The notes below the pieces were generated by a model that was not told the origin of the DNA, made no database searches, and worked only from the letters and a program-made list of their open reading frames with translations. A program made the position numbers and the translations under genes. A DNA stretch of 44,759 nt from Desulfuromonadales bacterium (GTDB taxonomy: Bacteria > Desulfobacterota > JAENJC01), in the NCBI GenBank assembly GCA_919902985.1, contig CAKKSC010000012.1, positions 1-44,759 of the forward strand. The letters run 5' to 3'. This document shows positions 1 to 10,364 of this stretch, one piece after another; the stretch's first letter is position 1; each line of letters starts with the position of its first letter.

Positions 1-229
1 CAACATAAACCTTTGAGAGCTTGTTGTTACTATAGTTTTAATGCGTTTGACCTGGACAGGAGAAAGGTCTTCCTTGACATCGAGGCAGGAACTTGTTAGT
101 CTTACAAATTTTACAATAATCGGAGTATTGAGCTTAGTCAGGCTCTCTGCTCTAACAGGCTGCATTATGAATACCTTGGACATAAGCAAGAAAGTATAGT
201 ATATCCTTAGCAAGGAGCATAAATTCGTT
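1..229. other. Intergenic lead-in, no gene seen
   Basis: No open frame with a recognisable product and no RNA gene is visible here. The last part carries a ribosome-binding AGGAG about 12 bases before the ATG of the following gene, which is longer than usual. A promoter for the polysaccharide operon may lie here but I could not assign one. Confidence 0.4.
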
Positions 230-1441
230 ATGGAAAGACAGATAGAACCGATTGAGAACGAGATAAACCTCTTAGATTTACTTATCGTCCTTGTAAAACG
301 CAAGGGGCTGATAATCGGCATCACCCTTGGAATTGCCTTGATCACGGCCATTGTAAGCTTCACCATGACACCGATATACAAGGCTGAGACGAAGATACTC
401 CCTCCCCAGCAGGGCAGTTCGAGCATGACGAGTCAACTGCTTAGTCAATTGGGTGGGGCGGCGTCCTTTATCGGAGGCACAGTCGGTGTTAAGAGCTCGA
501 ACGACCTCTACATCGCCATATTAAAAAGCAGGCCTATCCTCGACAACATCATAGATAAATTCAAGCTGATGGAGTTGCACAAGGCTAAATCCAGAGAGGA
601 TACAAGAAAAGCCCTCATTGGAGTGCTGAAGATGCAGGATGATAAGAAAAGCGGGATAGTATCTGTCGGTATAGAGGGTAAAGACCCTAAGATGGCTGCC
701 GACATTGCAAATGCATTTGTAGATGAGTTGAGGGAATATAACAAGAGACTTGCCTTGACGGAGGCAAGTCAGAGAAGGCTCTTCTTTGAGGAACAACTTA
801 AAGATGTAAAGGAAGGCCTTATAAAGTCTGAGGAAGGGATGAAAGGATTTCAGGAGAAGACTGGGGCCTTTAAAATTGATGATCAGGCTAAGGCAGCGAT
901 AGAGGGGATTGTCCAGTTGAGGGCGCTGATTGCCGAAAAAGAGATACAGATTAGGGTGATGAAGACCTATGCCACATCACATAACCCTGATATACAGAAA
1001 CTTGAGGAGGAGTTGAAGGGACTAAGGGAGCATTTAAGCATACTTGAAGCTAAAGGATCCGGTGGAAACCCGGACGTGATCCTGTCAACAGGAAGAATCC
1101 CGGCACTGGGAACTGAATATATAAGAAAAATGAGGGAGTTTAAATACAACGAGGCGCTTTATGAGATTATGGCAAAGCAGTACGAGATGGCAAGGCTCGA
1201 TGAGGCAAAGGATGCGCCGATAATACAGGTCATTGAAAAGGCGATACCACCTGAGAAAAGGATCAAGCCAAATAGGAGCCAGATGGTGATGATCGCAACG
1301 GTCGCAGGTTTCTTCTTTTCCGTATTTGCTGCATTTCTTATGGAGTTTATAGAAAAATCTTCAGCTGATCCCAAGACCAGGGAGGGGATAAAGAGATTGA
1401 GGATATTAAGCGGACTTAAAGGGAGTATACGTTATGAATAA
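230..1441 (+). CDS. Wzz/GumC-type polysaccharide chain-length protein
   Basis: Polysaccharide co-polymerase that sits in the inner membrane and controls chain length or export of a surface polysaccharide. The 403-residue protein has the family layout: a short cytoplasmic start, a first membrane helix at about residues 28-50, a long periplasmic part rich in coiled coil (about 180-300), a proline-rich stretch (IPPEKRIKP) and a second membrane helix at about 352-373. There is no C-terminal tyrosine-kinase domain, so it is the Wzz/GumC form and not the fused Wzc form. It overlaps the next gene by 8 bases, which suggests translational coupling with the export protein. The exact polymer is not shown by the sequence. 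Confidence 0.88.
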   Translation: MERQIEPIENEINLLDLLIVLVKRKGLIIGITLGIALITAIVSFTMTPIYKAETKILPPQQGSSSMTSQLLSQLGGAASFIGGTVGVKSSNDLYIAILKSRPILDNIIDKFKLMELHKAKSREDTRKALIGVLKMQDDKKSGIVSVGIEGKDPKMAADIANAFVDELREYNKRLALTEASQRRLFFEEQLKDVKEGLIKSEEGMKGFQEKTGAFKIDDQAKAAIEGIVQLRALIAEKEIQIRVMKTYATSHNPDIQKLEEELKGLREHLSILEAKGSGGNPDVILSTGRIPALGTEYIRKMREFKYNEALYEIMAKQYEMARLDEAKDAPIIQVIEKAIPPEKRIKPNRSQMVMIATVAGFFFSVFAAFLMEFIEKSSADPKTREGIKRLRILSGLKGSIRYE

Positions 1442-3779
1442 ACTGTTTAATGTTGCGGCATTTATAATGCTTCTTTCGGGGAATGTCTTCGCCCAGCAGA
1501 ATTTTGATCTCTCGACGCTCGGGAACATGTACCAACTTCCTATGTCAGGTATGATCCCATCATACTCTACCGAACAATTTCAGTATGAATCAGCGATGGG
1601 TGAAAAGGAACCGGTTACACCGGAGCAAGCTAAACCAGCACATCTGGCTGAAGAGCAACTCTCCGAGTTCGAGCAGTTTGTATCCGAAAAGGTTACAGAA
1701 AAAGTCGTCGAGATTTCAGAAACCCAGTTCAATATCCTGAAAAGATACAGAGAAATAACCTTTTCTTACCATTCCCACGCCTCACCCGGTAATATAGCCA
1801 TCCCGATAAGAATTGTTACGGAGGATACCCCGTCTAAGGTTATAGATGCCGGTTTTCTCATAGGCCAAGCCGATGTTATGGGCAGACTCTTTAAGATTTT
1901 GAACATAAGGAGTCCTCTTACTATTTCCATGGAGATCAGGCAGTTCGGGTATCGCCTCTTCAATAAGCCGCCATCCACATTTGCCCCTGTGAACAGGGTG
2001 CCGGTCGGACCGGACTATGTCCTTGGCCCCGGCGACGGCATAAAGATAACGGTTTGGGGGAAGCTGGAGGGTAGGTGGTCTGTTGTCGTTGACAGGGATG
2101 GAAACATCACCCTGCCGAAGATCGGCGTGCTGGGAGTGACAAACCTTACGTTTAACGAGTTAAAGGAACTCCTGAATAAAGAGTTTTCCAAATATTACAC
2201 CGGTTTTGAGATGAATGTGAGCATGGGTGCACTGAGGACGATGAGGGTCTATGTCGTTGGCAATGCAGTAAATCCTGGGGCATATACCGTTTCCTCCCTT
2301 TCAACCATTGTGAATGCGCTTTTTGAGTCAGGCGGACCAAATAAAACAGGGACAATGAGGGACATACAACTGAAAAGGAACGGAAACACTGTCGTTCATT
2401 TCGACATGTATGATTTATTATTAAATGGGGATAAGACTAAGGATGTGAGGTTAATGCCGGAGGATGTGATATTCATCCCGCCTGTAGGTCCGCTCGTCGC
2501 GATTGCAGGCAGCGTGCATAATCCAGCCATATATGAAATTAAAGGGGAGAATAAAGTCACCCAGTTGATAGAGATGGCTGGCGGGGTGAGTGTAGTGGCA
2601 TTCAAAGGGAGGGTCCAGATCGAAAGGATATTTGACCATGACCGTCAGGTAGTATTTGAGTCCAGCCTGGAGGATATAAAGGAAAAGGCGCCAACCCTGC
2701 AGGGTGGAGACGTTGCAAGGATATTCCAGGTCGTTGAAGAGAAAAAGACGGTCTGGTTATCCGGGGCAGTTCATAGAGAGGGTGAATATGGATTAAAACC
2801 TGGAATGGCCATAAAAGACCTGATCTCATTGGCTGGCGGGCTTAAGCAGTATGCCTATAACAAGGAGGCTGAATTATCGAGGACATATATCACTGATAAA
2901 GGGCCGCAGAGAGAAAAGATTAGTGTTGATCTCGAAAAGGCCCTGGCTGGAGATACGGCAAGCAATATCCTACTCAGGGAGGACGACTACCTTTTTATCC
3001 GAACAATCCCTGAATGGAGGCCTTACCGCACAGCTACCATATCCGGAGAGGTAAGATTTCCAGGAACATACGGTATTTACAAAGGAGAGAAACTATCTTC
3101 CCTTATAGAAAGGGCTGGAGGGTTCACGGATAAGGCATATCTTAAGGGGGCTGCATTTACCAGGGAATCTGTAAGGGACCTGCAGCAAAAGAACCTTGAA
3201 GACGCTATGGACAGGATCGAGCAGCAGATGCTTTCCCAGTCAGTCGTATCGGCCCAGACTGCCCTATCTGCTGAGGAGGTTGGACACCAGAAGGCGGCGG
3301 CAGAACAGCAGAAGGCGCTGATAGCAAAGATGAGGGTTGCAAAGGCCAAGGGGAGGATGGTCATAAAACTTGATCCCCTCGAAAAATTCAGAGGGTCGGT
3401 CTATGACGTAGAGCTTGAAACCGGAGACATCCTTTCTATACCCGATCAACCCAGCTCAATCCAGGTGATCGGTTCCATATATAACTCAACTGCCTTCATA
3501 TACGACCCCGGCAAGACCATATCTAGTTATATAGAAAAGGCGGGTGGGACTACGAAATTCGCCGACGGGAAAGAGATATTCATATTGAAATCCGACGGTT
3601 CCGCAGTCACAAGAAAACATGGGGGAATGTTCTTCATGTCATCAAGGCTCGATCCAGGGGATACTGTTGTTGTCCCGGAGAAGCTGGAAAGGATCGCCTG
3701 GATGAGGGAGATAAAAGACCTTACCCAGATTCTTTATCAGATTGCTGTCACCGCAGGGGTCCTGATTGTGGCATTCTAA
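1434..3779 (+). CDS. Polysaccharide export protein with five SLBB domains
   Basis: Likely periplasmic or outer-membrane export protein related to Wza. It begins with a signal peptide (residues 1-20, cleaved after FAQ). The export domain starts near residue 195 (DYVLGPGDGIKITVWG). Five SLBB-type repeats follow at about residues 274, 357, 442, 535 and 677, each of the form G-x-V-x-x-P-x-x-Y then a stretch ending in AGG or SGG. The last residues (about 760-781) form one hydrophobic segment. At 781 residues it is about twice the length of E. coli Wza, and it resembles the long SLBB proteins found in exopolysaccharide loci. Coupled to the Wzz-like gene upstream; a lipidation cysteine is not seen. 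Confidence 0.85.
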   Translation: MNKLFNVAAFIMLLSGNVFAQQNFDLSTLGNMYQLPMSGMIPSYSTEQFQYESAMGEKEPVTPEQAKPAHLAEEQLSEFEQFVSEKVTEKVVEISETQFNILKRYREITFSYHSHASPGNIAIPIRIVTEDTPSKVIDAGFLIGQADVMGRLFKILNIRSPLTISMEIRQFGYRLFNKPPSTFAPVNRVPVGPDYVLGPGDGIKITVWGKLEGRWSVVVDRDGNITLPKIGVLGVTNLTFNELKELLNKEFSKYYTGFEMNVSMGALRTMRVYVVGNAVNPGAYTVSSLSTIVNALFESGGPNKTGTMRDIQLKRNGNTVVHFDMYDLLLNGDKTKDVRLMPEDVIFIPPVGPLVAIAGSVHNPAIYEIKGENKVTQLIEMAGGVSVVAFKGRVQIERIFDHDRQVVFESSLEDIKEKAPTLQGGDVARIFQVVEEKKTVWLSGAVHREGEYGLKPGMAIKDLISLAGGLKQYAYNKEAELSRTYITDKGPQREKISVDLEKALAGDTASNILLREDDYLFIRTIPEWRPYRTATISGEVRFPGTYGIYKGEKLSSLIERAGGFTDKAYLKGAAFTRESVRDLQQKNLEDAMDRIEQQMLSQSVVSAQTALSAEEVGHQKAAAEQQKALIAKMRVAKAKGRMVIKLDPLEKFRGSVYDVELETGDILSIPDQPSSIQVIGSIYNSTAFIYDPGKTISSYIEKAGGTTKFADGKEIFILKSDGSAVTRKHGGMFFMSSRLDPGDTVVVPEKLERIAWMREIKDLTQILYQIAVTAGVLIVAF

Positions 3780-3824
3780 GGCGCTTTCTTTGACATCGGA
3801 CTTCAATGCTGGAAAGAACTCACT

Positions 3825-4898
3825 ATGAATCGAATGCTTGTTACTGGCGGTTGCGGCTTTATCGGATCAAATTTTGTTCGCCTCGTTATGCGGAAGTTGC
3901 CTGATTGTCGGGTCATCAATCTTGATAAACTTACATACGCGGGGAACCCCCTTAGTCTGGCAGATATTGAACATGACTCTCGGTACCGTTTTGTGAAGGG
4001 TGACATATGCGACACCAGACTGGTCGAGCGCCTCTTTAGCGAGGAACATATCGATACAGTGGTACATTTCGCCGCAGAGTCGCATGTGGACAGGAGCATA
4101 GCCGCTCCTGATGAATTCATTCAGACCAACATAGTCGGCACCTTCACCCTGCTCGAAGCGGCCCGCAAGGCCTGGCTTTCCGGCTCCCCGCCTGGAACTC
4201 AGGATACCAAACGTTTTCTGCACGTCAGCACAGATGAAGTCTACGGTTCTCTCGGAGAAACCGGATATTTCACAGAGACGACGCCATATGATCCCCGCTC
4301 CCCGTATTCAGCCAGCAAGGCCTCGTCCGACCACATTATCAGCGCCTACCATCATACTTATGGACTCCCGACCCTCATTACAAATTGCTCAAACAACTAC
4401 GGACCTTATCAGTTCCCTGAAAAGCTCATCCCGCTTATCATCAACAACGCCCGAAACGGCATGGAGCTTCCGGTCTATGGGGACGGGAAAAACATACGCG
4501 ACTGGCTGTATGTTGTTGATCACTGCGAGGCGATCCTTTCGGTTCTTAGTAGTGGAAAAGCTGGTGAAACATACAACATCGGAGGGAACAGCGAGAAGCA
4601 GAATATAGAGGTTGTACAAACCATCTGCGACATACTTGACGAGCAAACAGGGTGTCTTCCTGATGGACAGCCGCGCCGGACATTGATCCGGTTTGTAAAG
4701 GACCGCCCGGGTCACGACCGCAGGTATGCCATTGACGCGTCAAAAATCAGCGGAGAACTTGGCTGGCAGCCGTCCGTAAGGTTTGAGGAAGGGATACGTC
4801 GGACAATAAAGTGGTATCTTGAGAACCCTGCCTGGATTTCATCACTAATTGACGGGAGCTACCGGGAATATTATGAAAAGATGTACGGGAACAGATAG
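3825..4898 (+). CDS. rfbB: dTDP-glucose 4,6-dehydratase
   Basis: Second step of dTDP-L-rhamnose synthesis: converts dTDP-glucose to dTDP-4-keto-6-deoxyglucose using bound NAD. The 357-residue extended-SDR protein has the NAD-binding [10 protein letters not shown] near its start, the catalytic STDEVYG segment, YSASK (the YxxxK pair) and a [12 protein letters not shown] segment typical of the family. Two in-frame ATGs lie at 3825 and 3834; I keep the first because GGAAAG precedes it at normal distance. It heads a complete rfbB-rfbD-rfbA-rfbC operon with gaps of 1-16 bases, so the four enzymes are presumably made together and supply rhamnose for the polymer exported by the two genes upstream. 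Confidence 0.96.
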   Translation: MNRMLVTGGCGFIGSNFVRLVMRKLPDCRVINLDKLTYAGNPLSLADIEHDSRYRFVKGDICDTRLVERLFSEEHIDTVVHFAAESHVDRSIAAPDEFIQTNIVGTFTLLEAARKAWLSGSPPGTQDTKRFLHVSTDEVYGSLGETGYFTETTPYDPRSPYSASKASSDHIISAYHHTYGLPTLITNCSNNYGPYQFPEKLIPLIINNARNGMELPVYGDGKNIRDWLYVVDHCEAILSVLSSGKAGETYNIGGNSEKQNIEVVQTICDILDEQTGCLPDGQPRRTLIRFVKDRPGHDRRYAIDASKISGELGWQPSVRFEEGIRRTIKWYLENPAWISSLIDGSYREYYEKMYGNR

Positions 4899-4903
4899 AG
4901 TTC

Positions 4904-5797
4904 ATGAACAACGACAGGAAAAAACTGGCGCTGATAGGTGCGAACGGTATGCTGGCCAGGATGGTAAGGCATGTCGCGCCGTCCATCTATGATATAACCT
5001 CCTTTGATCTGCCTGATTTTGACATAACCAACCGGGACCTGGTTCTGTCTGCCATGATGCATCTCAGGCCTTACGTCATAGTGAATTGCGCCGCATACAC
5101 CGATGTTGACAGGTGTGAAACAAACGAGGAGCTTGCCCTTCTGGTAAACGGCAGTGGTCCGGGATATCTTGCAGAAGCGGCCCTGGATACAGGCGCAACA
5201 CTGGTGCATATTTCCACTGATTATGTCTTTACAGGAGATAAAACTGAACCTTATTCTGAGGACGACCCTACCGGCCCACTCTCCTCATACGGGCAAAGCA
5301 AGCTCGAAGGGGAAAAGGCTATTATGTCCAGCGGGCTCTCCCGTTACTTCATAATCCGAACCAGTTGGTTATATGGGCCCGGAGGAAAGAATTTTGTCGA
5401 AACGATACTCAGGCTCGCGGGGGAGAGGGAGGAACTGCGGATTGTAGCGGATCAGCACGGCTCCCCCACATACACAGAAGACCTCGCTAACGCCATATCC
5501 TCCCTGCTGGAGATAGAAGACGCTCAGAGGCCGTACGGCATATACCATGTCTCCAATTCAGGTTCATGCTCCTGGTATGAATTTGCCGTAGAAATCGTCA
5601 GACTGGCGAGATTAAATAAATTGCCGATAAAGGTAGAGCGTATTATACCAATCAGTACAGAAGATTTTCCACTTCCAGCAAAACGCCCCTCTTATTCTGT
5701 TTTTTCCAAACAGAAATATGAAACGATCACAGGGCAGATAATGCCGGAATGGCGGGAGAGCCTGATTAAATATTTTGCCGTTCGGCAAACATTATAA
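4904..5797 (+). CDS. rfbD: dTDP-4-dehydrorhamnose reductase
   Basis: Last step of dTDP-L-rhamnose synthesis: reduces dTDP-4-keto-L-rhamnose with NAD(P)H. The 297-residue SDR protein shows the nucleotide-binding GANGMLA near its start, the catalytic ISTDYVF segment and YGQSK (YxxxK), and RTSWLYG, all family hallmarks. It starts 5 bases after the rfbB stop codon and ends 16 bases before the rfbA start, so it lies inside the same transcript. Confidence 0.95.
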   Translation: MNNDRKKLALIGANGMLARMVRHVAPSIYDITSFDLPDFDITNRDLVLSAMMHLRPYVIVNCAAYTDVDRCETNEELALLVNGSGPGYLAEAALDTGATLVHISTDYVFTGDKTEPYSEDDPTGPLSSYGQSKLEGEKAIMSSGLSRYFIIRTSWLYGPGGKNFVETILRLAGEREELRIVADQHGSPTYTEDLANAISSLLEIEDAQRPYGIYHVSNSGSCSWYEFAVEIVRLARLNKLPIKVERIIPISTEDFPLPAKRPSYSVFSKQKYETITGQIMPEWRESLIKYFAVRQTL

Positions 5798-5813
5798 AGA
5801 GAAGAGGAAAGAG

Positions 5814-6701
5814 ATGAGCGGAACAATAAAAGGCATAATCCTTGCCGGAGGCGCAGGCACCAGACTGCACCCTGCCACACTGGCTGTTTCAAAACAACTG
5901 CTGCCGGTATTCGACAAGCCTATGATCTACTATCCTCTAAGCACCCTCATGCTGGCGGGAATACGCGATATTCTTGTCATTTCAACCCCTCAGGACACCC
6001 CGCGCTTTCAACAACTCCTTGGCGACGGCAGTCAATGGGGCTTCAACCTCCAATACGCCGTTCAGCCTAGCCCGGACGGCTTGGCTCAGGCCTTCATCAT
6101 CGGAGACAACTTTATAGGTCAGGACAGAAGCACGTTGGTATTGGGAGATAATATTTTCTACGGGCACGACTTTCATCACCTCCTTGACAATGCCTGCAAG
6201 CGGAAGTCAGGGGCCAGCGTATTCGCCTACCATGTGCATGACCCTGAGCGTTACGGAGTGGCCGAATTTGACTCCACAGGGAAGGTCCTTTCCCTTGAAG
6301 AAAAGCCCAAACATCCCAAATCCAACTACGCGGTTACAGGTCTCTATTTCTACGACAGGCAGGTCGTTTCGCTTGCCAAGAGCCTCAAACCTTCGCCGCG
6401 GGGAGAGCTGGAGATTACCGACCTGAATCGTCTCTATCTCGAACAGGAACAACTCTCTGTTGAGATTATGGGGCGCGGCTACGCCTGGCTCGACACCGGC
6501 ACCCATGAAAGCCTCCTTGAGGCAGGGCAGTTCGTCGCCACCCTTGAAAACCGTCAGGGCCTGAAAGTGGCATGCCCAGAAGAGATTGCGTGGCGGAACG
6601 GGTGGATTGACAACGAAAAACTGAACAAACTGGCTCAGCCCCTGGCAAAGAACGGCTATGGGCAATACCTGCTTGGACTTTTAAAACAAAAGGTGTATTG
6701 A
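5814..6701 (+). CDS. rfbA: Glucose-1-phosphate thymidylyltransferase
   Basis: First step of dTDP-L-rhamnose synthesis: joins dTTP and glucose-1-phosphate. The 295-residue protein begins with the sugar-nucleotide transferase signature GGAGTRLHP, followed by a lysine-containing segment ([12 protein letters not shown]) and later GDNIF and EEKP motifs. An in-frame start 39 bases upstream exists, but it would overlap rfbD and add residues unlike the family. The ATG at 5814 follows GAGGAAAGAG at good spacing and gives the usual length. Confidence 0.95.
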   Translation: MSGTIKGIILAGGAGTRLHPATLAVSKQLLPVFDKPMIYYPLSTLMLAGIRDILVISTPQDTPRFQQLLGDGSQWGFNLQYAVQPSPDGLAQAFIIGDNFIGQDRSTLVLGDNIFYGHDFHHLLDNACKRKSGASVFAYHVHDPERYGVAEFDSTGKVLSLEEKPKHPKSNYAVTGLYFYDRQVVSLAKSLKPSPRGELEITDLNRLYLEQEQLSVEIMGRGYAWLDTGTHESLLEAGQFVATLENRQGLKVACPEEIAWRNGWIDNEKLNKLAQPLAKNGYGQYLLGLLKQKVY

Positions 6702-6702
6702 T

Positions 6703-7248
6703 ATGCGGGCGACTAAACTCAGCATCCCGGATGTTGTGATGTTTGAGCCTAAGGTATTCGGCGACAACAGGGGCTTCTTTTTTGAGAGCTTCAATAAAAG
6801 CGTATTCGAGGAGGCGACCGGCTTGAAGCGCAACTTTGTCCAGGACAATCACTCCCGCTCAGTCAGGAATGTGCTTCGCGGTCTCCACTATCAGATCAAG
6901 CAACCGCAGGGGAAGCTTGTAAGGGTTATTGCGGGAGAGGTGTTTGACGTGTCTGTTGATATTAGGAAGAGTTCCCCCACATTTGGAAAGTGGGTCGGCG
7001 AAACACTGTCAGCTGAGAACAAGCGCACTCTATGGATTCCCGAAGGGTTTGCCCACGGCTTCCTTGTGCTGTCCGATATCGCCGAATTTATATATAAAAC
7101 CACAGATTATTGGACGCCGGAATACGAAAGAACCATCATCTGGAACGACCCGACCCTTTCGATCAACTGGAAAAACGATGTAGAGCCAGCATTATCAGGG
7201 AAAGACGCAAAAGGCGTTTTGCTTGCGAATGCCGAACTATTCGCCTGA
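6703..7248 (+). CDS. rfbC: dTDP-4-dehydrorhamnose 3,5-epimerase
   Basis: Third step of dTDP-L-rhamnose synthesis: epimerises dTDP-4-keto-6-deoxyglucose at C3 and C5. The 181-residue cupin-fold protein has the catalytic-histidine segment LRGLHYQ, GKLVRV and the PEGFAHGF segment of the family. It begins one base after the rfbA stop and is the last gene of the operon; the next gene, rpmB, has its own promoter-like sequence. Confidence 0.95.
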   Translation: MRATKLSIPDVVMFEPKVFGDNRGFFFESFNKSVFEEATGLKRNFVQDNHSRSVRNVLRGLHYQIKQPQGKLVRVIAGEVFDVSVDIRKSSPTFGKWVGETLSAENKRTLWIPEGFAHGFLVLSDIAEFIYKTTDYWTPEYERTIIWNDPTLSINWKNDVEPALSGKDAKGVLLANAELFA

Positions 7249-7327
7249 GCGGACAATCAAGGTAAGATAAGGGATTAGAAGGATTGTGGAATGGTACAGG
7301 GTGTATTATTGGCGCAATAAAATTTGC

Positions 7328-7356
7328 TTGCCAAAGTTTACTCATTATGGTATAAG
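7328..7356 (+). promoter_or_regulatory. Sigma-70-like promoter for rpmB
   Basis: TTGCCA at 7328-7333 is followed after 17 bases by TATAAG at 7351-7356, close to the classic -35/-10 pair with ideal spacing. It lies 32 bases before the rpmB start. Read from sequence only; the sigma factor is inferred. Confidence 0.5.
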
Positions 7357-7387
7357 TTTTTATTTAACTCAACTCGGAGGTATTATC

Positions 7388-7579
7388 GTGTCAAGGGCAT
7401 GTGACATCTGCGGCAAGGGGCCCACTTTCGGGCACAACGTCAGCCACGCAAACAACAAGACCAGGAAGGCCTGGTATCCAAACGTCCAGAAAGTGAAGGC
7501 CGTTCAGAACGGCTCCGTTCATAAGATAAAAGTATGCACAAGATGCATCCGCACAGGTTCCGTAGTTAAAGCTATTTAA
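7388..7579 (+). CDS. rpmB: 50S ribosomal protein L28
   Basis: Ribosomal large-subunit protein of 63 residues. It begins [11 protein letters not shown] and carries two CxxC pairs (CDIC near residue 4, CTRC near residue 50), the zinc-binding form of L28. The start is GTG at 7388, preceded by CGGAGG; an upstream ATG in frame would add 34 residues foreign to the family. The gene ends tail to tail with ridA, the two stop codons sharing a TTAA (7576-7579). Confidence 0.96.
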   Translation: MSRACDICGKGPTFGHNVSHANNKTRKAWYPNVQKVKAVQNGSVHKIKVCTRCIRTGSVVKAI

Positions 7580-7962
7580 CGGCCCACCACTGCAACAGCG
7601 TCAATCTCAAGCCTGACGTCCCTCGGAAGTCGGCTGGCCTCTACTGTGGCCCTTGCTGGCTTGTTCCTGGTAAAGAACCTTGCATAGCACTCATTGAACT
7701 TTGAAAAGTCCGTCATATCGGTCAGGAAGACGGTGGTCTTTACCACGTCTTCCATGGATGAACCGGCGGACTCAAGCACCGCAGATATATTCTTCAAGAC
7801 CCTCTCTGTCTGTGTCTCTATATCTCCTGTCACAACCTCTCCGCTGTCAGGAGAAAGCGGTATCTGACCCGAAACAAAAATGAACCCCCCGGCCCTTATA
7901 GCCTGAGAATATGGGCCAATAGCCTTTGGGGCCTTATCTGTACTTATAACCTCTTTTTTCAT
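7576..7962 (-). CDS. ridA: RidA family 2-iminobutanoate/2-iminopropanoate deaminase
   Basis: Clears reactive enamine/imine intermediates produced by PLP enzymes. The 128-residue protein has the family segments [11 protein letters not shown] near the start, [10 protein letters not shown], and the substrate-binding arginine in [10 protein letters not shown]. The start at 7962 follows GGAGG with six bases between; an in-frame ATG 30 bases upstream lacks a binding site. It is the last gene of the minus-strand cluster that begins with the heptose kinase, though a 121-base gap with a repeat separates it from relA/spoT. Confidence 0.92.
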   Translation of the reverse strand: MKKEVISTDKAPKAIGPYSQAIRAGGFIFVSGQIPLSPDSGEVVTGDIETQTERVLKNISAVLESAGSSMEDVVKTTVFLTDMTDFSKFNECYARFFTRNKPARATVEASRLPRDVRLEIDAVAVVGR

Positions 7963-8023
7963 ATCATTCCTCCACATATATTTGTTGGGCACAAACCACC
8001 TTACTTTAAACTACGAATCATAT

Positions 8024-8070
8024 GCTTCGACATGTTCAGCATGAACGGATAAAAACCGCTCGCCCTGAGC
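8024..8070. repeat. Interspersed palindromic repeat (TTCGACA/CCCTGAGC type)
   Basis: The block contains GCTTCGACATGTTCAGCATG, then GAACGG, and a near-inverted half with CCGCTCGCCCTGAGC. Similar TTCGACA...CCTGAGC palindromes recur between genes in many environmental bacterial genomes (general recollection). It sits between the relA/spoT stop and the ridA start. Confidence 0.5.
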
Positions 8071-8083
8071 CGCAACTCCTAAT

Positions 8084-10225
8084 TCATCCTCTAAGTCTCT
8101 CAACCTTCAGCACACCCTTAAGTTTGGATAGCGCACTCATTACCTTCTGTAGCTGGTCAACGCTGCCAACCTCAACCTCAAATATTCCTAAAGCCTTTTT
8201 ATCTTCTGTAGCCTTGAGTTGGGCACTTGTTATATTTGCCTCCGAAGAGGTTATGGTTGAACTGATATCTGCCAGAATCCCCTTCTTATCGTTACATATG
8301 ACCTCAATCTTGGCAGGCCTCGAACCTGCGGCCCCTGTATCCCACTCGACCTCTACCTTCCGCTCAGGGTCTATTTCCATCGTCATGGGGCATTCAATCC
8401 TGTGGACTGTAATCCCCCGCCCCCTTGTTATAAATCCTACCACCTTGTCGCCTGAAAGAGGATTGCAGCAGTTGCCAAACCTGACCATCACATCCTCTAC
8501 ACCCTTAATCCTGATGGCGCTGTCAGGCTTCTTTCTGAACCTGCTTATGACGCTGGCCAGCCCCAATTTTGACTTCTTTTGAATATCAAGCAACTTATCT
8601 TTCGAGACAATCTTTGTCAATACATTATGAATTGGAAGCTTCCCGTAACCTACTCTTGCATAAAGGTCTTCTGCTGTAGGGATATGCAACTCAGAGACGG
8701 CCTTTGATATATCCTCATTCCTCAGTTCAAGGGAATACTTTTTTAGCTCCTTTTCCAGCATCTCCTTTCCGAGAGATATGCTCCTGCCCCTCTCCTCCGT
8801 ATTTATCCACTGGATTATCCTGGCCTTTGCCCTGGAAGTGACAACAAACTTGAGCCAGTCCTTGCTTGGATGGTGTGTAGTGGATGTGAGTATCTCGACG
8901 GTGTCCCCATTTCTCAACTGGTACCTCAGGGGGACCATTTTCCCGTTGACCTTGGCCCCCACACATTTATGCCCTATATCTGAATGAATGTTATATGCAA
9001 AGTCCACGGGGGTCGCCCCCCTCGGCAGTTCCTTTACCAGTCCCTTCGGAGTAAAGACATAGACCTCATCTGAAAAGAGGTCTACCTTTACCGTCTCCAT
9101 GAACTGGCCAGAGTCCTTCAGGTCCATTTGCAACTCAAGAAGCTGCCTTAGCCATGAGAACCTTGCGTCATCTTTCTGACTGAACGCCTTGTCCTCTTTA
9201 TACTTCCAGTGAGCCGCTATCCCCTCCTCCGCAATCCTGTGCATCTCCCTTGTCCTGATCTGCACCTCCACCCTTTCGCCGTTCGGGGCTATGACCGTAG
9301 TATGCAATGACTGGTATCCGTTCGCCTTAGATATGGCTATAAAATCCTTAAAACGGCCAGGTACAGGCTTCCACAGGGAATGCACCATACCGAGGGCGCC
9401 ATAACAATCTTTTACAGAGTCAACTTTTATCCTGAAGGCCATTATATCGTTGAGTTGTTCTATATCAACGACATCCTGATCACTCAACTTTTTGTAAACT
9501 CCATATATGTGCTTTGGTCTTCCTGTCACCTCACCCTTGATATTAAAACTTTCCATCTCCTTCTCGATAACATCCTTGAAATCTGTTATGAACTTCTCCC
9601 TCTCTACCCATTTATCTGAGACCATTTTTGATATATTATTGTAAAGCTCAGGTCTTAGATATTTTAACGACAGGTCTTCCAGTTCCGACTTTATCCATCC
9701 TATACCAAGCCTGTTGGCTATCGGGGCGTATATATCATGAGTTTCCTGTGCTATAAATATCCGCTTTTCATTTGGAAGATGTTCGAGGGTCCTCATGTTG
9801 TGGAGCCTGTCGGCCAGCTTTACCAGTATCACACGGATGTCCTTCCCCATGGCCAGGATCATCTTTCTGAAGTTCTCAGCCTGCTTTTCTTCAGAAGTTG
9901 CAAAGGCGATCTTCCCTATCTTTGTGACCCCGTCAACCATCTCGGCAACTTCCTGTCCGAAGAACTCCTTGAGTTCTTCTGTGGTGGCAAAGGTGTCTTC
10001 TATCGTATCGTGCAAGAGCCCGGTTGCGATTGTCTGAGGGTCAAGCCTTAGTTGAGCCAGCAGCATAGCTACTTCTATGGGATGATTGAGGTAAGGTTCG
10101 CCGGACAGCCGCACCTGCCCCTTGTGAACCTTGGCGGAAAAGATATAGGCCTTCCTTATCAGATCAAGGTCTCCTGTGGGATTGTAGGCGGAAATCCTTT
10201 CTATGATGTCCTCAAGCCTGATCAT
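8084..10225 (-). CDS. Bifunctional (p)ppGpp synthetase/hydrolase (RelA/SpoT)
   Basis: Makes and degrades the alarmone (p)ppGpp. The 713-residue protein has all long-RSH parts in order: an HD hydrolase with LLHDTIEDT near residue 70 and KLADRLHNMRTL near 135; a synthetase domain (about 230-350) with RFKDFIAISKANGYQSLHT; a TGS domain (about 380-450, VYVFTPKG); and a C-terminal ACT domain (about 640-713). The intact HD motif and the RFKD form of the synthetase loop point to a two-way enzyme. No clear ribosome-binding site precedes the ATG. It lies downstream of rpoZ and gmk; omega is part of a ppGpp site and Gmk is a ppGpp target in several bacteria, so the grouping makes regulatory sense. Confidence 0.95.
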   Translation of the reverse strand: MIRLEDIIERISAYNPTGDLDLIRKAYIFSAKVHKGQVRLSGEPYLNHPIEVAMLLAQLRLDPQTIATGLLHDTIEDTFATTEELKEFFGQEVAEMVDGVTKIGKIAFATSEEKQAENFRKMILAMGKDIRVILVKLADRLHNMRTLEHLPNEKRIFIAQETHDIYAPIANRLGIGWIKSELEDLSLKYLRPELYNNISKMVSDKWVEREKFITDFKDVIEKEMESFNIKGEVTGRPKHIYGVYKKLSDQDVVDIEQLNDIMAFRIKVDSVKDCYGALGMVHSLWKPVPGRFKDFIAISKANGYQSLHTTVIAPNGERVEVQIRTREMHRIAEEGIAAHWKYKEDKAFSQKDDARFSWLRQLLELQMDLKDSGQFMETVKVDLFSDEVYVFTPKGLVKELPRGATPVDFAYNIHSDIGHKCVGAKVNGKMVPLRYQLRNGDTVEILTSTTHHPSKDWLKFVVTSRAKARIIQWINTEERGRSISLGKEMLEKELKKYSLELRNEDISKAVSELHIPTAEDLYARVGYGKLPIHNVLTKIVSKDKLLDIQKKSKLGLASVISRFRKKPDSAIRIKGVEDVMVRFGNCCNPLSGDKVVGFITRGRGITVHRIECPMTMEIDPERKVEVEWDTGAAGSRPAKIEVICNDKKGILADISSTITSSEANITSAQLKATEDKKALGIFEVEVGSVDQLQKVMSALSKLKGVLKVERLRG

Positions 10226-10364
10226 TTTTTTATGATAGCTTAAAAACGGTGGGAAATCAACATTCGAGAGGTACCATCAGCAGACGGCAAAAGAAGAAAA
10301 GAATGAGGTAAAGGAACACTAAGAAGCTAAAAGTGAATAACCTTTTAACCTCTTAGTCTTGGGT

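Noticed and set aside
5775-5813. Upstream start for rfbA
   Set aside because: It would overlap rfbD and adds residues foreign to the family; the ATG at 5814 has a better ribosome-binding site.
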